A stretch of 64,000 nucleotides of DNA from Timema cristinae. Lineage: Eukaryota > Arthropoda > Insecta > Phasmatodea > Timematidae. The stretch's first letter is position 1; the number at the start of each line of letters is the position of its first letter. The notes under the pieces were generated by a model that was given only the letters and a program-made list of their open reading frames with translations, was not told where the DNA came from and made no database searches. The DNA is taken from assembly GCA_039000515.1 (NCBI GenBank), contig JBCFYV010001001.1, positions 1,844,462 to 1,908,461 on the forward strand. Reading direction: 5' to 3'. The position numbers and the translations under genes were made by a program. Of the stretch, positions 43,054 to 53,820 are shown piece by piece.

Positions 43054-43302
43054 GTTATTATTAATATTATTATTTAGTACCGCGTCTTAATACCCGTTCG
43101 AGCTATACGCTTAAGTACCAATTACGCTAAAGGGTTATAAATTGGGAAGCAAGTGAACCCGCATTTGCGTGGAGGGAAATGTAAAACCATTTATATCTCT
43201 CTCTCCCCTCCCCCCAGTTCACCCAACCGAGATTCGAATCTCTATCTCCCCGTCCTCGGCAGTTTAGCTCATCACGACTAGCGCGCTAGCTAACTACACC
43301 AC
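43054..43302 (-). mobile_element. SINE-B1
   Basis: Minus-strand copy: GGTGGTGTAGTTAGCTAGCG, B box AGATTCGAATCTCGGTTGGG, tail GAACGGGTATTAAGACGCGG. The probable duplication GGTCACTGAAGCAG (43040-43053) against GGTCGAAGCAG (from 43310) differs by a 3 bp gap. Inserted in the head end of the SINE-B2 on its left. Confidence 0.8.
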
Positions 43303-43329
43303 CGAGTGTGGTCGAAGCAGATGACACAC

Positions 43330-44100
43330 CACTTACTTTTGTCCGGGTACTACCGGCGATATTAAATCTAAATTCTGTTCTCAAACATGCATCGTTAAAG
43401 ACAAAATGGACACCTGAGAGTAGCGTTGATTCAGAGATGTTTTTATTTAAACAATGCAAAGTGATTATCAATAGCTGGGTTTATTTTTTATTTAACATTG
43501 GTTTTGTAGGATGATTAAATTCAATCAATAAGTTTCCTCGGCTTTATAACTCTAAAACCCCTAGTAATGTATAAAATATAATTTCATGCATTAAATTTAA
43601 GAATCTACAAAGGGCTAATTCATTCACATTAATATGCTACAGAATGTTATTATAAAAATTAATAAGCTACACATTTATTTTGCAAATGTTAATTTTTCGT
43701 GCTTATTATAAAGAGTGATGTATGACTTTGCACAACAACTGAACCTGGAACTTTCATAAAAAAGCATAATTTACTTTGAGGGGGTTAGCTTGACTGAAAT
43801 TCCCAATAAGCCATTAGTTAAACCTTAGTTCAATTTAAGAAAGGAATAATAATTAGATCTACAGAATGACTAATGAATATAAGCAATTAATAATAACGAC
43901 AGTGTTAAGGTAATTTAATTTAAGATATACACTAATGGCACTACCTGAATAATAGTTCATTCAATGCTGACGGATCATTCCAATAAGTAAAACAAAGTCG
44001 GTGACGCCCTTAATTAACATAAAAGGCATCGAATAACTAATGTATTTTTTTGTACACGATTTTCCTTCAAACATAACATAGCATCATTTCAAAAGCATAA
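43330..44100. other. AT-rich non-coding stretch
   Basis: No gene or repeat identified. Confidence 0.4.
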
Positions 44101-44105
44101 AACAC

Positions 44106-44345
44106 GCTTCTGCGTGAGTATGTTTAACGCGCTACTCTCGCAGTAGACTAGACTGCTGATGACGGGGAGATCGTGGTTCAATCCCGGTTGTACTGACGGG
44201 AGTTTTCCCTAAATAGCGTACCACTTTCTCTCCGCGCAAATGTGGGTACACTTAATCTAAATTCAATCTTCCTCGTCCCTATCCTATTAGCTTAAGTTCT
44301 TGTATAACTATAAGGGGTGGTAAGATGCATTGCTAAAAAAAAGAA
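44106..44345 (+). mobile_element. SINE-B2
   Basis: CTTCTGCGTGAGTATGTTTA, ACGCGCTACTCTCGCAGTAG, B box CGTGGTTCAATCCCGGTTGT, tail AAGGGGTGGTAAGATGCATT with poly-A. Confidence 0.85.
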
Positions 44346-44585
44346 GCATGAAGCTATAATATATTTCGAGGCCAACATGCAATTCCCAATATTTCTTGAC
44401 ATTTTGTTAGCTATCTTATCAAAATTAATAAAATAAAGAGTTTATATGTCATGATCATAGCGAGATATCTACCGCACGTAGAGGCGTGCATTTATAAAAA
44501 TCAGTGCCTCATGTGCACGAAAGTCTGCACCTCTAATCCGGAATTTAAAATTTTAACTAGTGTTTCTTTAATAATTAAAAACAGA
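44346..44585. other. Short non-coding stretch
   Basis: Words GCACGTAGAGGCGTGCA and TGTGCACGAAAGTCTGCAC form a small inverted pair. Nothing else. Confidence 0.35.
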
Positions 44586-44589
44586 TTGC

Positions 44590-44790
44590 GCCCCGGGTAA
44601 CGCAGGACTGGAAGGCATCACTCTGGCAATATAGGCTACTGGACTGCTGATGATGGGCGGGTAATAGCCTACTAGAGGGGTTTTCTCTTTTTATTTTCTA
44701 CTCTCCCTCCAACAAATTTCAGGTACACTTCCTCTACATTTAACCTTCATAATCTCTAACACATGAGCCTAATTAGTACAATATGCGTGC
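44590..44790 (+). mobile_element. SINE-B2, B box and tail lost
   Basis: GCATCACTCTGGCAATATAG, GGACTGCTGATGATGGGCGG, then body CTCCCTCCAACAAATTTCAG. The (AT)n run at 44795 replaces the tail. Confidence 0.65.
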
Positions 44791-44794
44791 ATAG

Positions 44795-44822
44795 ATATAT
44801 ATATATATATATATATATAATA
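44795..44822. repeat. (AT)n microsatellite
   Basis: About 13 AT units. Confidence 0.95.
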
Positions 44823-45152
44823 TACTTGGGGGTAATACTTCCAAAAAATCACTCGTGGACATTTCCTTATATTATTATGAATAACGTACTATGTCAAGAA
44901 ATACTTAAAATGGCCCGATAGTGCGTTTGATTTTTTACACGCACTCAGGCAAGCTGGATGCTACTTGGACCGCAAAACTCCTCAATATGTGTGTGTGATC
45001 TTTTGTGACAAACCATTAACTCCACACATACAACCACTCATACACTTGGTTTAACCTGAATGGCAGCAATCTTAGTTTGATGGATTCTACTCTAGGCCTA
45101 TCTTATAAGCTACGTACGCTATGTTGGAACAAGTGAGGCAAGAGAAAATGAA

Positions 45153-45187
45153 CCCCCCCCCCCCACCACCCCCCCCCCCACACACAA
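45153..45187 (+). repeat. Poly-C tract
   Basis: Twelve C, then CACCAC, then eleven C, followed by ACACACAC. On the minus strand this is G-rich and fits a G-quadruplex pattern. Confidence 0.85.
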
Positions 45188-45409
45188 ACTGCCCTTTGAT
45201 TCATATCCTAAGATAATAAACCCATGTGGATATTAGTAAAATAAATGTTTCGGTGTTCCTCACAGACATTCTCTCGCTTTTATTCTAAAATAGAAACATT
45301 TATTAAAAATCTGTACGATTTGTGAAACGAAATATTATAAATTAATGAAATAACACTCCACTAAAGAGAATACATGAAATAATATATAATGTTACGGAAA
45401 CATTGAGAA

Positions 45410-45990
45410 AAGAGCAACATATTTGTCTACCAAAGAACATAACAATCAATTTAATTTTAAATTACTGAATTAAAAAATATATTTGCTCATAACTTAAAAC
45501 TTTAGTTTTATAAAAATATATTTCAAATAAAAGAGTTTAGATTTAATAGTCCTCCTACATCTTTACAACGATAAGTTATTTCGTATATAAAAAAGTCGCT
45601 AAGATATCCGCGTATGTAAAGTATCCTAAAAGTAATTTGTATGGTAAAATTATATTTACCCTTTTGTTTGTAATGTTGAACAGAGCCCAGATACGAAATT
45701 TTATAAAAAATTGTTGTAGTAGATTTTGAGGAACTCAATTATTTCTCTTTTTGATTTTTAGGAAACTACCCATTATTTTAGGGTTAGATATCTGATTCCA
45801 AAAAACTCCTCGAGGGAACTTTATGAAAACCATAGTTACCAAGTTTTTAAACCTAAACATACGGCATCGGGAAAACTACTTTTTCTGTTTCGAGGGGTCA
45901 TGAAACGTCAACTTTTATCAAAATATTGACTTAGATTTTTTTTTTTCGATCACGATACTTCTCTCTCCAAGAGGTAGGGAAAAGATAAAA
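45410..45990 (-). repeat. Repeat F copy
   Basis: TCTACCAAAGAACATAACAA, CATACGGCATCGGGAAAACT, GAGGGGTCATGAAACGTCAA and CTCTCTCCAAGAGGTAGGGA match 36797 and 50340. Confidence 0.72.
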
Positions 45991-47430
45991 TTGAATTGAG
46001 ACTTACACCTTCAACAGTGCACGAGCTTGATGTTTACTGGAACGAATAAAAAACTATTCTCTATCATCTTGTACATATGTAGACATGTAAACATAATTTA
46101 AAGATTGAAATTTTCCATTCTGAAAAGTAAAAAAAAAAAAAAAAAAAACTATGTTTTGGTTTGTCACTCCCCCGAGTAAATAGGTACGAGAGTGTAGAAT
46201 GAATCGTTGTGAATCATGAGAGATGAGTCACAATACAAACTATAGTGCCATTTGTTTTTTTCTTCCTTCATTGATTGTTCTCCTACTGACGGATTGATCC
46301 GCCCAGTAACATTATAAATCCACTTTGTATCTGGTCGTTTATGAATTGCTTCTCGACTATTCTAGAGCCTTAAACACCGGCTGGCTGGTAGAAAGAATAA
46401 AGTAAAATGTGTATGTATGTTTGTGTGTGATAAAGAGATAGAGAGAGGGAAATAAATAAAAACTGGAAGCGGGAGGAAGGGGAGGTTTTTAAAGGCAGTT
46501 TCGCTCAACGATATATCTAGTCTAGACCTCGTTACACCACAGAATTACCGTGTATAAAAACTTAAGACCGTAATTTATTTTGTCATATTTCTATGATGGC
46601 TGCTTCTTTGCTTTTTGAATTTTAATTCCAGATTTAAAACTCATATCCCCTATCTCTTGTAATTTTATAAGTTACATTCAAACGACTAGGAAATAATTAT
46701 TTTAAAAAGTAAAATAAAACAATATTGAAATGTCAATCGGTCCACAATATATTGTTGGTCAATAAATTGTTTGCTCATCACATCACCTTTGACTTGGACT
46801 GTTTGTTCATTTATGTTTCCGAGATTTCGTGGTTTTATTTTTATGTTTTGAATATATATGAAAACTAATTTATACTTACCATCCGTATGAATACCTACGC
46901 ATACAAGTAAGGGAAATCTCCCGTATTAAAACATGTTTTCATGTACCTAGCTTATTTACCAATCTCGTAATTGAATGGTTATGTTTAGAGTCAATAACAT
47001 GTTTACAATATTATTTTAATTAAAAATTATGCTTTTTGCTTTTAGTATATTGTTTCTCAATAGTTACGTTTTGATGTAGGCTGTATTATATTATTCTATA
47101 ACTTTGTTAAGCAATCTATTGGTTGTACACAAATTTAATTTTTATGAAAGTTCTACAAGTTCCATCGAAAGATACCCAGATGACTAATTTCTAAACAATA
47201 AACACATTTTATTTTACCTCTATACCGTATTTACCTGAATATAAAACGATTTTTTAAAATCACATTTACATTTATTGTGAGAGTAATGTCTTAAAACTTG
47301 TGAACAACGGTTATTATCTAGTATAAAATACAATAATAGCTAGTATACATCCCGAAGGTTCGTCCTGATGTGTTTACCAATCCATCCGGATGAGTGCGCG
47401 CACTCAGCCTTTCGGCTTGTTAGTTTAAAT
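45991..47430. other. Non-coding stretch
   Basis: Poly-A of about 20 at 46129-46148. TTCATGTACCTAGCTTATTT (46939) resembles TTTATGTACCTAGCTTATTG at 13636 in the GCGACC locus, so part may be a repeat. A small hairpin GGATGAGTGCGCGCACTC occurs at 47388. No gene. Confidence 0.4.
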
Positions 47431-47439
47431 TTCCACACA

Positions 47440-47664
47440 GTCACCTCAACAGTTCTTAAATATCTGTCATGAACATATTAGCATCTAATGAATACATTAT
47501 TTAATAAAGTGAAAAAGTTATTAAATTCTAGAACACCTTTGGTAGATATTAGAGAGCTGTTGAAATTACACTGCATGTGAAGAAAATTAAACTACGATTC
47601 TACTGAATAAATATTTGATTAATTTAGGTGAAAATAGATCTATTCAAACCTCAGAAATACTGGC
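47440..47664. mobile_element. TTAA-site MITE (family M), left part lost
   Basis: CAACAGTTCTTAAATATCTG, CTAGAACACCTTTGGTAGAT and TGAATAAATATTTGATTAAT match the other M copies. The right edge is a TTAA at 47665-47668. Confidence 0.65.
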
Positions 47665-47787
47665 TTAAGCTCGCGTTCCCTCCCATCCCACCTAACTGGG
47701 GATTGTTAGTCAAGAACTCTTGCTTACACAAAGTTTCATAAAAGACAGGATCTTATTCATCGGCTAATCTATGGAATGTAACATATT

Positions 47788-47885
47788 GTCCGCGGCGGTA
47801 GCAGAGTTGTTTACGAATCAACACTCGTATTTCACTTGGCCTTCGTTGGCGGGTAGATTGAGTCTCGAATCCTGATTAGATGTAA
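47788..47885 (+). mobile_element. SINE-B-like head, diverged
   Basis: GTCCGCGGCGGTAGCAGAGT, GGGTAGATTGAGTCTCGAAT and CCTGATTAGATGTA have the spacing of a B-family head. The rest is lost. Confidence 0.4.
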
Positions 47886-48191
47886 GCTTACTTTTTTTAC
47901 TATTTTTTCAAAAGTTTGTATCAAATATTGAACATCTTTAAAAATAAACAAAATTTACCCTTTTTTAACATTGCGTTTTATTATCCGTTTGCACTGTACA
48001 CATATGTACTAATTACGCTTATATGTTAAGGATGAGGAATGTTAAATTTAGAGGAAGTGAACCCGCATTTGCTTGGTGGCAGAGAGTAAAACAATTTAAT
48101 AAAAAACACCCTTATTACTTCTGATCGGGATTCAAACCCTAATCCCCCTGTCATTGACTGTCCAGTCTATTGCGAAAGTGACGCCTTAGAC

Positions 48192-49529
48192 CAGTGGTTG
48201 GCAACCTCCGGCCCGCTGACTGATTTTATTTGGACTGCAAAATATTTAGCAAACAAACAATTAAGTTCATAAAATAGACTAATAACTATATGAGATATGT
48301 GGTACGACGCAACGCACAAAATTTCTCATATTGTGTATTATGGCTTCGAAGATAATCTTTATTAAATATATTTTGGGTAAACTACCCTTAATTACGCTTT
48401 CTTCATTAAAACAAACGCATGATCTTGTTAATCACAATAATCCCCCTTTATATAGGCCTATAAATTTTAAAACAAATTGTTCAAATACATTTAACAAAAT
48501 TCAAATTTTCAAAAATAAATTATTTGTAAGGTAATCTACAATTATCAGTAAACTACCCTACAATAATTTTTGGCCTATTATCAGAAATAAAAACGTATTC
48601 TTATATATTATCATGAAAAATTATTTACAGACTTCCATTTTGAATTCTATCTTCAGGGTCACTTAACAAAAAGGTAAAATTTTCTATAATATGTCGTAAG
48701 TAATCTACCCTTAAATACATTTATTTTAGATCAATAAGGATAACATTATTTTTGTTATAGTAAAATAGTTACCCAATACCAATACCAATTTTTAACCAAA
48801 ATCTTAGAATTGTTTTTTTAGAAAAATCAAATTTTACTTAGATCGGTCATTAGTTAACTACTATAAAATGATTTTTATTTTTTCAGAAAAATAAATCGGA
48901 ATAACTGTATTTATAATGCAAGCAGCTTAGCAATCAATCAAATCAATTAATCAAATCGCCAAAGCATTTTTTTAAAATACTCAAATTTAAAAAAAAAAGT
49001 CATCAGTAAACTACCCTAGCCGAAATTCCCGCCCCCTTACCCCCATAACAAGTATACAGCTCTAGTTGCCATGTTAATGTCAAACGCAATCAAAACAAAT
49101 CAAACCATTTTCAAAAAAATTGTATTTCAAAAAGTCGATGGGCCTTTAAACGCAAATAATAATAATAATAAGATTTCAAAAAGTTACTCTTCAGTTAACT
49201 ACCCTTAATTGAAGGGCTAAGGTTAAAAAAAAGTGGTATATCTCTATAAAATCTAAACATTCAGTTTAATTAAATTGTTTTTGGATTTGTGGGCAGGGAC
49301 AGATAGAGTTATAAATACGCTTATTTTGGTTCGTGTTCATAAAAAAACGCAAAGATTCGTCATAATTTCGCGATTGATTTTTTTACAATCACAATACTTT
49401 ATTTTTATGTGAGAAATTAAAATATAAGGTTGAAATTTTTTCCTCGATATTGTTTTTTTTTTTCAACCTGGTCTACTATTTTTTTTAAGACCATACGGAC
49501 TGCGATGTCAAAAAGGTTGCCGACATCTA
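48192..49529. mobile_element. hAT-like non-autonomous element with internal tandem repeats
   Basis: Starts CAGTGGTTGGCAACCTCCGG and ends AAAAGGTTGCCGACATCTA. The reverse of the end, GATGTCGGCAACCTTTT, pairs with the start around GGCAACC, in the style of hAT termini. Flanks CCTTAGAC and CTTAAGAC are compatible with the 8 bp hAT duplication. No transposase frame. The interior holds about six decayed copies of family H. Confidence 0.65.
48340..49215 (+). repeat. Family H tandem array
   Basis: Anchor TAAACTACCCTTA or close variants at 48378, 48549, 48701, 48854, 49007 and 49195, spaced 171, 152, 153, 153 and 188 bp. Between anchors lie AAATTTTCAAAAAATAAAT-like words. Two of the units carry the fuller anchor ATCAGTAAACTACCCTA. 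Confidence 0.65.
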
Positions 49530-49560
49530 CTTAAGACCATGCGACCACTGGGGCGGTTGA

Positions 49561-50335
49561 CTTTTTATTACTTTTTCCATTAAGTAAAAGTAAGTGTAGT
49601 ATGTTTATTATGTGGTAAATAAAATATATACTCTTTTCTAAGGATATTTTTCCTTTGATAAGTTTTATCTTGAAAACAATTCTAAACACGTTTGGAAGCT
49701 ATTCGACCAACTACTTAACGAGTAAAGTTGGGCAACTATCGCGGAGACCCATCATTTCATGCAAATTATGTATCCTTAACGTCCTTTTCTTTTTGTCGTG
49801 TTTTTTTTTTTCATCCTCTTTCTATTAAGTATAATAAAAAAAACTATTTAACTATTGTCGTGTACGGTAGTAGAGGCGACCACACCCGAGGAATTCCGGC
49901 GGAAGGCCGGATAAAGAGCTTCTTGGTTGCGATGTCATCATGATAATGACACCAATGACTGTCCCCTCCCCCTCAAGAGCTAATTACACGTCGCAGACAA
50001 ACCTAGCGAGCAGTTGTGGTCTCGCTACTCTAACGATATGCATATTACATTGTCATACACACTTCAAACCCTACTCGGCTCACGTGGGGGTATATTTTCC
50101 GTTACTCGTAGATGAGTTACCGTGAATTTCACACATTCATCGAAAAACAAGAAGCAGAATAGATACTTGGTAACGTGACGAGCTTTAATACGATAGAAAA
50201 ATAAATTGACGCTGTCCACTTGGCCCGACTTGCATTGGTTTATAGCTTTCTCTGCTTTGTTCGACAACATCTCCTTGGGAGACCTAATACAATTTCAAAA
50301 CTAACCCAATGATTGCGCATGCGTATACAAAGCGA
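49561..50335. other. Non-coding stretch with a GC-richer part at 49860-50110
   Basis: The GC-richer part holds 61-71 codon frames with no recognisable motif. Nothing further. Confidence 0.35.
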
Positions 50336-50339
50336 GATT

Positions 50340-51310
50340 CAAACAGATATATAAACTTACTTTGTGAAATTATTTGAAATAACTCGTGAAATAGAAAGAT
50401 CTCGCATTCTTTTAATTTTTTTTTTTAAATTTGTTCTAAGACACAATACAATAATTTGAAAACATCCCTCTTGATATTAATCTCAAAGGATTGGATATAT
50501 AATCAAAATTGGAGATATCCGCATGTGTTAAGTATCCTCAAAATAATTTTACCGGGAAAATGAGATGCGCCATTTTTCTCATAATTTTAAACAATGCCTA
50601 AATACGAATTTCAATCAAGATCTTTAAAGCCGATTTCGAGAAAATTGATATTTTATCTATCACCCTTAAGGTGCGCCAGAAGGGAGCACCAACAATTTTA
50701 CAATTTTTATAACATTACATTTTGTTGGCAAAAATAAATCAAATATTTCTCCAGTATCAACGTAGAGTTTAGTTTCCTGCACATGCTAACATCAACAGAT
50801 CTTGAATATCTGTCAAGAGTGTCCTGGAATTTTGTCAAAACTTTTTAAATAAATAGAAAATGTTTTGACAATATTCCAGGACACCCTTGACAGATATTCA
50901 AGATCTGTTGATATTAGCATGTGAAGGAAACTACACTCTACATTGCTACTGGAGAAATATTTGATTTATTTATGTCAACAAATTTATATTCTATAAAAAC
51001 GGAAAAATACTTACACTCCCTTCTGCCGCACCTTAAGTGATCCGCCCTTAGTTTAGGGTTGGATATCTAATTTTAAAAAAAACCTGTTTAACCTTATGAA
51101 AACCCCAGATACCAAGTTTCAGCCCGACGACAGGTAAAATGATTTCGGTTTCCAGTCCCATTAACAGACAAACGACACTGAAAAAAAAAACTTTTCCGGG
51201 TTCAGGAAGTCATGAAACTTCGACATCCACCAAAATATTGAGTTAGATTTTTTCTGGCAATCACAATATTTCTCTCTCCGAAGGGTCGAGAGGAAGTTAC
51301 TAAATTACTA
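50340..51310 (-). repeat. Repeat F copy split by a TTAA MITE
   Basis: Left part with GGAGATATCCGCATGTGTTA and AATACGAATTTCAATCAAGA; right part with TTAGGGTTGGATATCTAATT, GGTAAAATGATTTCGGTTTC and CAGACAAACGACACTG. The order and orientation match 45410-45990. Family M occupies 50670-51032. Confidence 0.75.
50670..51032. mobile_element. TTAA-site fold-back MITE (family M), best copy
   Basis: 363 bp between TTAA at 50666-50669 and 51033-51036. The ends are GGTGCGCCAGAAGGGAGCAC... and, in reverse complement, GGTGCGGCAGAAGGGAGTGT.... The arms are inverted almost to the centre: GATCTTGAATATCTGTCAAG and TTGACAGATATTCAAGATCT, with TCCTGGAAT and ATTCCAGGA near the middle. RNA or single strands would form one long hairpin. 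TTAA duplication is the piggyBac hallmark, though other non-autonomous groups also use it. Confidence 0.85.
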
Positions 51311-52177
51311 AAAACATTCTTAGTTACATATTTTTCAGAGAACGTGTTTTGAAGACATTAATATGTCGCATAGATGAACACGTGGACTAAATGTCAGGCT
51401 CATCTATTCTTGTTTGCCGATGACGAAAAGGTCGGAGATCAAATCACAGTTGGTTACATTTCCTCTAATCCTTACCTTCCTCTATTTACGTATCAAATAC
51501 ATTTGAGTTATACTTAAATTTAGTAAAATAATGAAAATATTTATTCTTCTTTTATCTTATTATGTTTCATTTTGAAATGAATTGTACTTCTTATCTATTT
51601 AACTCGTCTTATTTTACTGTAACACAAAACACTAATTTTTTCAAATAATTAATCCAGTGATTTTATAGCCATCTCAATTTGAAACATCTGCGGTACACCG
51701 TGGTTGCAGCTTCGAACCTTAGACCTAAAAACACCCTTTTATTTAACACTTCAAAATGAAATGGCGTCCATTAATCATCGGCGAGCTAAGTGACAGATTA
51801 ACTGAGTAAAATTACGCTTATTCTTGAGTGATAAATGTTAGCGAATGGTCTACGTTTTCTGAACGTTACACCTGTGTTCTCTCATCCCTGGGTTGTTGTC
51901 CCTTGAAGCGTCAGGAACACCATCTAACCTAGGGACGTGCATGTGTGCACACTTTTAAAACTCGAAGATCCGACAGTAAAATGTAGATTATCTACCCTGA
52001 CGTTCATGTTAGCTTGCTGGTTTTGTCAACTTCAATCACTGCTTTCTTTTTGTGTTGATATTTTAAAGTTTCAGTTGACTTGGTCTAGAAATTTAGTTAG
52101 GTTGAATATTTCTTTCCGGATGGTGCTCCGAAAAAAGCCTAACAATTATCGTCTGTCACGATAGAAATTAATTTTGG
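51311..52177. other. Non-coding stretch
   Basis: At 51362-51480 the order CCGATGACGAAAAGGTCGGA, GATCAAATCACAGTTGG and CATTTCCTCTAATCCTTACC could be a very decayed SINE-B2 head and body. A 75-codon frame at 51937-52164 is not recognised. Confidence 0.35.
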
Positions 52178-52190
52178 TTATGAATACATA

Positions 52191-52448
52191 TTATTTATTT
52201 ATTTAGCAGCTCATCTTACTACCGTTCGGGTTATACGTTTAAGTATTAATTACGCTAATGGGTTATGGATTGGGAAGATTGAATTTTGAGGAAGTGAATT
52301 CGCATTTGCGTGGAGGGATAGTGTAAAACCATTTAGGAAAAACCACTCCCATTTCACCCGACTGAGATTCGAACCTCGATCACCCCGTCCTCGGCAGTTT
52401 GGCTCAACATGGAACTAGCGCGTTAGCTAACTACGCCGCCGAGGTGGA
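52191..52448 (-). mobile_element. SINE-B1, perfect duplication
   Basis: Minus-strand copy: CCACCTCGGCGGCGTAGTTA, GCTAACGCGCTAGTTCCATG, B box GAGGTTCGAATCTCAGTCGG, tail CCCGAACGGTAGTAAGATGA. Perfect 13 bp flanks TTATGAATACATA at 52178-52190 and 52449-52461. Confidence 0.93.
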
Positions 52449-52461
52449 TTATGAATACATA

Positions 52462-52800
52462 CAAGCATAAAAAGTATTTTTTTAGGCGTTGTTAATAGGC
52501 CTATATTAAGTTTTTGGGATTAGTTATAGAATATTATATTTTCAGCCCGCGATGTAAACTGGTGGGTAAGGAAGCGTGATTAAAAAAAAAAAGATGAAAA
52601 CTTCATATGAATGTTTCACTCGAACCAGAGACCTTCGGCTCGATTCCCATTCCCAGTTGTCCATTTAAAATCATATATAATTAAATTAAAATAATTATAC
52701 CACATAGTTTGGCTTTACTTACTTTCAATAAGTAGTAAATTAACGGCCTAAAGTCTAGTTGTTATGTTTATCTTGAAATCAAACTAGGATTTTAAGAACA
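52462..52800. other. Non-coding stretch
   Basis: AT-rich; nothing recognised. Confidence 0.4.
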
Positions 52801-52807
52801 TTATATT

Positions 52808-53072
52808 ACCCGCCTCGGTGGCGTAGTTGGCTAACGCGCTTGTCGTGTTGAGCTCGACTGTCGAGGATGGGGAGATCGAGGTTCGAATCTCGGTTGGGTG
52901 AACTGGGGGTGGTTTTTCCTAAATGGTTTTCCACTCTCCCTCCACGCAAATGCGGGTTCCCTTCCTCTAATTCAACCTTCCCAATTCCTAATCCATTAAC
53001 GTAATTAGTACTTAAAGCGTATAACCCGAACGGGTAGTAAGACGCGGTGCTAAATATTATTATTATTATTAT
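52808..53072 (+). mobile_element. SINE-B1, reference copy
   Basis: Best plus-strand example. CCCGCCTCGGTGGCGTAGTT and GGCTAACGCGCTTGTCGTGT (A box), GAGGTTCGAATCTCGGTTGG (B box), CCACTCTCCCTCCACGCAAA, and tail CCCGAACGGGTAGTAAGACG then CGGTGCTAAATATTATTATT. The head has tRNA-Leu/Ser-like A and B boxes with a long-arm spacing. The flanks are too AT-rich for a sure duplication. Confidence 0.92.
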
Positions 53073-53142
53073 ATATTATTATTATATTGTTCATCTCAAA
53101 CACCAAAATAAATGTGCATTCATAATTGGACTTGCATCCTAG

Positions 53143-53742
53143 ATCAGCAATTTTCAACCTTTTTTAACTCATGGTGCACTCAACAAGGTGATAACATTGT
53201 CAAGGCACGCTATCAGTTTTTAATGAGAGATTATATCTGTAAAGAACGAGTATTAAGACTGTGTTTGTAAGTTTAAAAGCTAAAATTATAATTATAATGA
53301 ATTGGATCATTTAAAAAAAATTATTATCATTGATGGTGACCTGGTGGTCTAGGGGTAAGGTGTCAGACTTCTATGCTGCGGCCGGGGTTTCAATCCTCGG
53401 TCCCCAGCAAAGATTTATCTGATTTACCAAACCCTTCCTTCACCTCTGACAAGACATCTTGTGAATGTGAGGAATGCCAGGCCGCCACCGTGGTTCGGAT
53501 TCCACGTTTAACTGTAGTCCTTCGTTTCATCTCACTATCACCCTACCATACACATTAGCGTAAGTGCGTATACCGTAACGGGTAGTAAGACGTGTGCTAA
53601 TAATAATAATTATCATTGATTTAAAAGATTAATTTTTATTCTCAAACTTTTTTTTTTCTCGCTTCTTTTCGATCCTTCCCCAAAACTCCCGCAACACAAA
53701 TGTTGACCCTTCGCAGCACACCGGTTGAAAAATGCTGATATG
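53143..53742. mobile_element. hAT-like non-autonomous element, split by SINE-A
   Basis: Left end GATCAGCAATTTTCAACCTT followed by ACTCATGGTGCACTCAA. The right end in reverse complement is ATCAGCATTTTTCAACCGGT followed by GTGCTGCGAAGGGTCAA. The style (CAGC..TTTTCAACC then GTGCAC) is that of hAT termini. No transposase frame. SINE-A sits inside. Confidence 0.6.
53335..53608 (+). mobile_element. SINE-A, perfect duplication
   Basis: Full length with small indels in the head (GCTGCGGCCGGGGTTTCAAT). Tail CGTAACGGGTAGTAAGACGT. Perfect 12 bp flanks ATTATCATTGAT at 53323-53334 and 53609-53620, inside the hAT-like element. Confidence 0.93.
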
Positions 53743-53820
53743 AATAGTCCAATTTTCGGTGCAAGGAAACATTTTTTAAGGTGAAAACTGTCAAAAGGTC
53801 AAAATAATAACTTTATCGAC

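Larger units (their letters stand above)
47966..49560 (-). mobile_element. SINE-B2 split by a hAT-like element
   Basis: The body and tail part (47966-48191) and the head part (49531-49560, minus strand TCAACCGCCCCAGTGGTCGC then ATGGTCTTAAG) together make one SINE-B2. The insert lies exactly between GCCTTAGAC and CTTAAGACCATGCG, so the SINE was there first. Confidence 0.85.
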
